NCBI GenBank assembly: GCA_945787595.1
Contig: CALZJV010000508.1
Location: forward strand, 1 to 7,906
Direction: 5' to 3'
DNA length: 7,906 bases
DNA from: an uncultured Desulfobacterales bacterium
GTDB taxonomy: Bacteria > Desulfobacterota > Desulfobacteria > Desulfobacterales > JAFDCJ01
Within the stretch, counting starts at the first letter, position 1, and the number at the start of each line of letters is the position of its first letter. The notes beneath the pieces are model-generated. The model saw nothing but the letters and a program-made list of their open reading frames with translations. It had not been told where the DNA came from and searched no databases. Shown in pieces: positions 4,778-7,906 of the stretch. The position numbers were made by a program, and so were the translations under genes.

Positions 4778-6006
4778 TGGTGTCCAAGGTGGGCTACCTG
4801 CAAGGACAGAATTATGATTTAAGCCAGAAACGCAAGCAAGCGGGAAGGCCGTTTCCAGAGTTGGTAGAATACGGCGAAGGTCTGGAACACTGCATCCACC
4901 CAGAATTTTTAATGGATCAGCTGAATCGCAGTCTGGAACGCCTTAAATTGAAGACCCTTGATTTTTATTTGCTGCACAATCCTGAATACTACCTGGAGTG
5001 GGCTCAAAAGAAGGGCCACGCATTGGATGCAGCCCGGACTGAATACTATCGCCGTATCCGAGACGCATTCGAATATCTGGAAAAAGAGGTCGTCCGGGGC
5101 CGCATCCGGTACTACGGGGTCAGCTCCAATTCATTGCCAGCGACTGCCGATCAAGCGGATTTCACTTGCCTGGCAACTGTCTGGGATATTGCCGAATCCC
5201 TGGCCGCATCACATCATTTTCGACTGGTGCAACTGCCCTTAAATCTGATGGAACCGGGAGCCGTGCTGGAAAAAAATCAACCGGGAAGTGACAGTGTGCT
5301 TGAATTTGCGCAGCACAAAGGCCTGGGGGTTTTGGTCAACCGGCCGCTGAATGCCTTTTACAACAATCAACTGATTCGCTTGGCCCAAGTACCCACTTCC
5401 GAGCGGCAGCCCAAAGATGAGATTGTACATAAAATTCAATTCCTGACAAAATCCGAAAAAAGCTTGTGGATGAAGTTCCTGCCGGCCATTAATGTCCCAC
5501 CGGGCTTGCGCGCCCGTATCAAGGAGCAGATAGCTGTCGGCGATATCCTGAAACATCACTGGCTAAATTTCGGGTCTTATGAAAATTGGCGCCAGGTTGA
5601 GACCGGCAATCTGCGGCCCCGTATTCAGGGGGTCTTGGAGTTTCTGGAACCATATGGCAGCCAAAATGAGGATATATCCAGCTGGATGACTTCTCATCGG
5701 ACGCGGATCGAAGAAGCATTTGACGCTGTGGCTTCAATTTACGCGCAAAAGGCGACCCGCCGGATCGATCGAATTCGACGCGTGCTGGCGGCAGCCGATC
5801 CGGACTGGGCCGCAGAAGGAAGCCTGAGTCAAAAAGCGGTGCGGGCGGTCCGTTCCACGCCCGGAGTATCCTGTGTACTTGTCGGCATGCGTCGCGAAGA
5901 ATATGTCTGCGATGTCCTGGCTGAGTTAAATCGTCCTATCAAACAGGTCGAGAATTTGGAATCATGGCGAAAATTGTCCATAGAACTGGCAACCTCAGCT
6001 ATTTGA
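4777..6006 (+). CDS. Aldo/keto reductase, C-terminal fragment with long barrel insertion
   Basis: This 409-residue frame is nominally opened by a GTG at 4777 that shares a base with the TAG of the upstream fragment. There is no separate ribosome binding site, so the start is artificial and the homologous frame extends back to about 4765. It supplies the other two tetrad residues: Lys4 (VVSKVGY) and His67 (FYLLHNPEYYL). RGRIRYYGVSSNS (96-108) and the C-terminal VRSTPGVSCVLVGMRREEY (about 362-380) are standard cofactor-side motifs. Residues about 210-350 are unusual: a charged, mainly helical stretch with RARIKEQIAVGDILKHHW and SSWMTSHRTRIEEAFDAVAS replaces the short loop of typical 280-340-residue family members. 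The substrate is unknown. The intact reading suggests a recent mutation or a sequencing error rather than an old pseudogene. Confidence 0.85.
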   Translation: MVSKVGYLQGQNYDLSQKRKQAGRPFPELVEYGEGLEHCIHPEFLMDQLNRSLERLKLKTLDFYLLHNPEYYLEWAQKKGHALDAARTEYYRRIRDAFEYLEKEVVRGRIRYYGVSSNSLPATADQADFTCLATVWDIAESLAASHHFRLVQLPLNLMEPGAVLEKNQPGSDSVLEFAQHKGLGVLVNRPLNAFYNNQLIRLAQVPTSERQPKDEIVHKIQFLTKSEKSLWMKFLPAINVPPGLRARIKEQIAVGDILKHHWLNFGSYENWRQVETGNLRPRIQGVLEFLEPYGSQNEDISSWMTSHRTRIEEAFDAVASIYAQKATRRIDRIRRVLAAADPDWAAEGSLSQKAVRAVRSTPGVSCVLVGMRREEYVCDVLAELNRPIKQVENLESWRKLSIELATSAI

Positions 6007-6123
6007 AAACCGCAATGCCATGGAAAATTCGAATTTCCAATCCTCCCAAGGCGGATCAATTGTCTGAATTTTGCTTCTTTAATGACCGACAGCCGACATC
6101 TCATATGAAACTTCATTAATTTA

Positions 6124-6188
6124 GACAGGATTTACAGGATTATTTTGTTTTAGTATAACTATATCCCGTCCATCCTGTTGATCCTGTC
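6124..6188. repeat. ACAGGAT-type inverted repeat
   Basis: GACAGGATTTACAGGAT (6124-6140) and ATCCTGTTGATCCTGTC (6172-6188) are complementary at 15 of 17 positions around a 31-base loop. Each arm also contains two direct copies of ACAGGAT. From memory, ACAGGAT-rich intergenic repeats occur in many environmental bacterial genomes. Here it lies about 120 bases past the reductase stop and could also end its transcript, though only an A-run follows on this strand. Confidence 0.7.
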
Positions 6189-6269
6189 AAAAAGATAGAA
6201 TTGCATTTCGTTAAGTTTTCTATTCGATCAGACTGGCCGCTTTTCAGGCCAGCGGCTGCGCTTGTATTC

Positions 6270-6298
6270 TTGACAGATACTAATTTTGATTGTTAAAT
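6270..6298 (+). promoter_or_regulatory. Strong sigma70-type promoter for the winged-helix/IHF operon
   Basis: TTGACA (6270-6275) is a perfect -35 box. A 17-base spacer leads to TTAAAT (6293-6298), 4 of 6 matches to the -10 consensus. Read one base later (TAAATT, 6294-6299), it follows TG at 6291-6292 in extended -10 register. A GC-rich hairpin (6233-6252) lies just upstream. The start codon is about 85 bases downstream of the expected transcription start. Confidence 0.6.
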
Positions 6299-6390
6299 TA
6301 GTTGGTTAGGAGTCTGGGGGGATAGGACTTATCTGTAACATATTGTTATTAAAACAAAATTTAATCAAAAAAATGGAGGGAGAAAACAAA

Positions 6391-6744
6391 ATGACAATAA
6401 CCAAGGATCTTCAGGCTATCAGCAAAGAACTAACGAAACTGATAAAACAAACTGAAAAATTGGCAGCCGCACTCGGGAAAGCGGAAAAGCCCAAGGCACA
6501 ATCTGTCAAGCCAAAGGCAAGAGCAAAGGTTGTTACCAAAAAGGCCCCGGCGAAAGCTGGCAAGAAAACTGATACCGAAAAGGTCCTTGCAATCGTCAAT
6601 AGATCTAAGAAAGGGGTTGATACAGCCACCCTCATGAAAAAAACCGGCTTTGACCAGAAGAAAGTCCGCAACATTCTTCACCGAACCTATAAGCAAGGGA
6701 AAATCACAAGAGTGGTAAAAGGCAGTTATGTCGGTGCGAAATAG
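6391..6744 (+). CDS. Basic winged-helix protein with histone-H1-like linker (putative nucleoid protein)
   Basis: The product is 117 residues in three parts. Residues 1-30 form a charged amphipathic helix suited to coiled-coil pairing (KDLQAISKELTKLIKQTEKL). Residues 31-60 are an Ala/Lys/Pro-rich segment like eukaryotic histone H1 or bacterial histone-like tails, including KKAPAKAGKK. Residues 61-117 look like a small winged helix: TEKVLAIVNRSKKGVDTATL, then KKTGFDQKKVRNILHRTYKQ as a likely recognition region, then a basic wing (KITRVVKGSYV). It probably binds DNA non-specifically and organises the nucleoid, but no function is proven. The frame opens at 6343. I choose ATG 6391 because GGAGGGAG (6375-6382) is 8 bases upstream and the helix begins there. 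It is followed after 54 bp by the IHF gene, probably on one transcript. Confidence 0.85.
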   Translation: MTITKDLQAISKELTKLIKQTEKLAAALGKAEKPKAQSVKPKARAKVVTKKAPAKAGKKTDTEKVLAIVNRSKKGVDTATLMKKTGFDQKKVRNILHRTYKQGKITRVVKGSYVGAK

Positions 6745-6798
6745 GATGGATCAAGGCATCAATGAATTTGAACGGTTCAAAGACCAGGAGCATTATCT

Positions 6799-7080
6799 AT
6801 GACCCTCACGAAAGCCCATATCGTTGAAGCGGCTGCAGAACAAAACGGGTTACCCCGGAGCCAATCTGTTAACACGATCGAAACTTTATTGGAGATCATC
6901 AAGAGAACCCTGGCATCCGGGGAGGATGTTTTGGTTAGCGGCTTTGGGAAGTTCTGTATAAAAGAAAAGCATGAACGGCGGGGAAGGAATCCTGCAACTG
7001 GTGAAGATATGTTGCTTGAACCGAGGAGAGTTGTGACCTTTAGGTGTTCTCGGCAACTGAGGCATAAGATTAACGGTTAG
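6799..7080 (+). CDS. ihfA: Integration host factor alpha-like (HU/IHF family) DNA-bending protein
   Basis: The 93-residue product is a full-length HU/IHF protein. It has the N-terminal helices (LTKAHIVEAAAEQ, then VNTIETLLEIIKRTLASGED), SGFGKF (47-52), and the DNA-binding arm with RGRNPATGED (61-70). Pro65 there corresponds to the intercalating residue that kinks DNA. RRVVTFRCSRQLRHKI closes the fold. The N-terminal LTKA and the RRVVTF ending favour IHF-alpha over HU, though alpha, beta and HU cannot be cleanly separated by eye. IHF usually works as a heterodimer and the partner is not in this window. ATG 6799 has AGGAG 8 bases upstream. Sharing a transcript with the preceding basic winged-helix protein suggests joint production of two chromosome-architecture proteins. 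Cys53 and Cys83 are less usual in the family. Confidence 0.93.
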   Translation: MTLTKAHIVEAAAEQNGLPRSQSVNTIETLLEIIKRTLASGEDVLVSGFGKFCIKEKHERRGRNPATGEDMLLEPRRVVTFRCSRQLRHKING

Positions 7081-7085
7081 AATCC

Positions 7086-7097
7086 TTTATTTTTTCT
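7086..7097 (+). terminator. T-rich tract after the IHF gene
   Basis: TTTATTTTTTCT follows the IHF stop by five bases. Only a very short stem (GATT/AATC, 7068-7083) precedes it, so as an intrinsic terminator it is weak. The stronger hairpin at 7137-7167 further on may share the job. Confidence 0.3.
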
Positions 7098-7114
7098 GAA
7101 CTACAGATATCGTT

Positions 7115-7138
7115 GATTGGTTGATTGGTTAAGTGGTT
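7115..7138. repeat. Short tandem repeat, three 8-bp units
   Basis: GATTGGTT is repeated exactly at 7115-7122 and 7123-7130, then imperfectly as AAGTGGTT at 7131-7138. It runs directly into the left arm of the next hairpin. It lies between the convergent IHF and thymidine kinase genes. Confidence 0.6.
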
Positions 7139-7167
7139 GTAAATATGGATTTATCCCATATTTGCAA
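7137..7167. terminator. Hairpin between convergent IHF and thymidine kinase genes
   Basis: TTGTAAATATGG (7137-7148) pairs with CCATATTTGCAA (7156-7167) over 12 positions with one G-T wobble and a 7-base loop. Its place between two convergent genes suggests a bidirectional transcript end. It lacks a clear T-run on either side, so the mechanism is uncertain. Confidence 0.5.
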
Positions 7168-7181
7168 AATAATTGGACACT

Positions 7182-7739
7182 TCATGTTTTAACAATCGTA
7201 ACATTAATACTGGCCTCTCCTTCGATGGCGACTTGGGCGCCCTCAAAGACAAATCTGCCCCCAATCTTACGGCCGTTGGCGATCGCTTTTTGGCCGCATT
7301 TGCATATGGTTTTAAGCTCTTCAATGCTATGCGCCATCAACAGCAAGCGGGCACTTCCCTCGAATCCGTTTAACAGAAAATCAGTGCGCAGGCCATAGCA
7401 GATGACGGAAATATCCTGGATCACCGCCACCTCGAATAATTGGTCCACCTGGCAGTGCGTTAAAAATTGGGCTTCATCCACCAGCACGCAGTGGACAGGA
7501 GCCTTTTCCCTTTGCCAATTTTCTATGATCACATATAAATTGTCTTTGCTGGTGGCGAGGATATCTGCCGCACGTTCCACATTAAGCCTTGAGATCACCC
7601 TGTCACTTCCCTTGGTGTCGGTTTCGGGTTTGATGATTACCGTGTTCATGTTTCGCTCGCGATAGTTGTAATCCACTTGGATTAACGCTGTGGATTTACC
7701 GCAATTCATCGCACCGTAACGGAAATACAGCTTGGCCAC
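7182..7739 (-). CDS. tdk: Thymidine kinase (type II, TK1-like), shortened C-terminus
   Basis: Thymidine kinase phosphorylates thymidine to dTMP in nucleotide salvage. The 185-residue product has the P-loop GAMNCGKST (9-17), the Walker B/catalytic segment VLVDEAQFL (85-93, catalytic Glu89), and the nucleoside-binding YGLRTDF (115-121). KTICKCGQKA (143-152) carries the first zinc-binding cysteines, 146 and 148. Family members usually continue through EGEQVVIGGN to a second metal pair (CRKH in E. coli) and run to about 190-205 residues. Here the protein reads EGAQVAIEGEASINVTIVKT and stops, with no second pair. Catalytic residues are intact. The GTG at 7739 has AGGAG 6 bases upstream. It is transcribed toward the IHF operon. 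Two dyads lie in its upstream region. Confidence 0.93.
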   Translation of the reverse strand: MAKLYFRYGAMNCGKSTALIQVDYNYRERNMNTVIIKPETDTKGSDRVISRLNVERAADILATSKDNLYVIIENWQREKAPVHCVLVDEAQFLTHCQVDQLFEVAVIQDISVICYGLRTDFLLNGFEGSARLLLMAHSIEELKTICKCGQKAIANGRKIGGRFVFEGAQVAIEGEASINVTIVKT

Positions 7740-7813
7740 AATCGACTCCTATTGCTTATATTCATGTAGATGGCTCGTGGATAAGTTGAAGGGTTGATTG
7801 AGTTTGAAGAATT

Positions 7814-7859
7814 TCAGGGCTCCTGACCTCAATTGGGAAAACTTCTCGGGAGGCCCTGA
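7814..7859. promoter_or_regulatory. Hairpin in the region upstream of thymidine kinase
   Basis: CAGGGC-TCC (7815-7823) pairs with GGA-G-GCCCTG (7849-7858) with one bulged G, and the T/A pair 7814/7859 extends it, around a 25-base loop. It lies about 75-120 bases upstream of the thymidine kinase start. No T-run follows on either strand. It could be a 5' UTR structure or the end of a gene beyond the window. Confidence 0.4.
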
Positions 7860-7871
7860 TATCTAAAGAAC

Positions 7872-7886
7872 CTACAAAATTTGTAG
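7872..7886. promoter_or_regulatory. Perfect 15-bp palindrome CTACAAA-A-TTTGTAG
   Basis: CTACAAA (7872-7878) and TTTGTAG (7880-7886) are exact inverted repeats around a single base. The size and symmetry suit a dimeric regulator's operator. It lies about 135 bases upstream of the thymidine kinase start. I recognise no matching regulator. Confidence 0.35.
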
Positions 7887-7906
7887 TGAAAATAAGCGTA
7901 AATTCA

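Larger units (their letters stand above)
6007..6390. other. 384-bp non-coding region between the reductase and the winged-helix/IHF operon
   Basis: No gene is visible. The first part has a short dyad, GGAAAATTC/GAATTTCC (6022-6038), just after the reductase stop. Then come the ACAGGAT inverted repeat (6124-6188), a GC-rich hairpin CTGGCC/GGCCAG (6233-6238 with 6247-6252) and the promoter at 6270-6298. The leader between promoter and start codon is about 85 bases and includes GGGGGG at 6316-6321. Confidence 0.6.

Noticed and set aside
5239..5737. Minus-strand ORFs inside the reductase
   Set aside because: They are shadows of a gene with recognisable aldo/keto reductase motifs.
6411..6696. Two minus-strand ORFs antisense to the winged-helix gene
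   Set aside because: Their hydrophobic sequences arise from reading the Lys/Ala codons in reverse, and no start signal is present.

Overview
This 7.9 kb window looks like chromosomal DNA of a free-living Gram-negative bacterium. I infer a deltaproteobacterium, probably Desulfobacterales. The basis is family recall only: the wording of the IHF-alpha-like protein, the short Lys/Ala/Pro-rich winged-helix protein beside it, and palindromic intergenic repeats of a style I associate with that group. No rRNA, tRNA, CRISPR array, transposase, integrase or phage gene is visible.

Layout, left to right. (1) The 3' part of a lipoprotein with two fibronectin type III domains (+). (2) A 314-bp gap with two adjacent inverted-repeat elements. 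(3) An SRAP/YedK-type abasic-site DNA-crosslinking protein (+). (4) Two small minus-strand genes, an ABM-type monooxygenase-like protein and an SgcJ/EcaC-type NTF2-fold protein, separated by a further dyad element that shares a 13-bp word with the first gap. (5) A minus-strand MFS transporter with a possible 28-codon leader ORF coupled to its start. (6) Divergent from it, an aldo/keto reductase gene (+) broken in two by what looks like a one-base deletion. (7) A 384-bp gap with an ACAGGAT inverted repeat and a good sigma70-type promoter. (8) A short basic winged-helix protein and an IHF-alpha/HU protein in one probable operon (+). (9) A minus-strand thymidine kinase lacking the usual second half of its zinc site, followed to the window edge by two more dyads.

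How the genes fit together. The clearest functional unit is the promoter, winged-helix and IHF pair, which would co-produce two DNA-binding proteins, one with a histone-H1-like basic linker. The MFS transporter and aldo/keto reductase share a divergent regulatory region, and the two small minus-strand genes may share a transcript. Otherwise this is a patchwork of housekeeping and accessory genes. I found no convincing new multi-gene system. The strongest leads are the aldo/keto reductase frameshift, the changed thymidine kinase C-terminus, the winged-helix/IHF operon and the set of intergenic palindromes.
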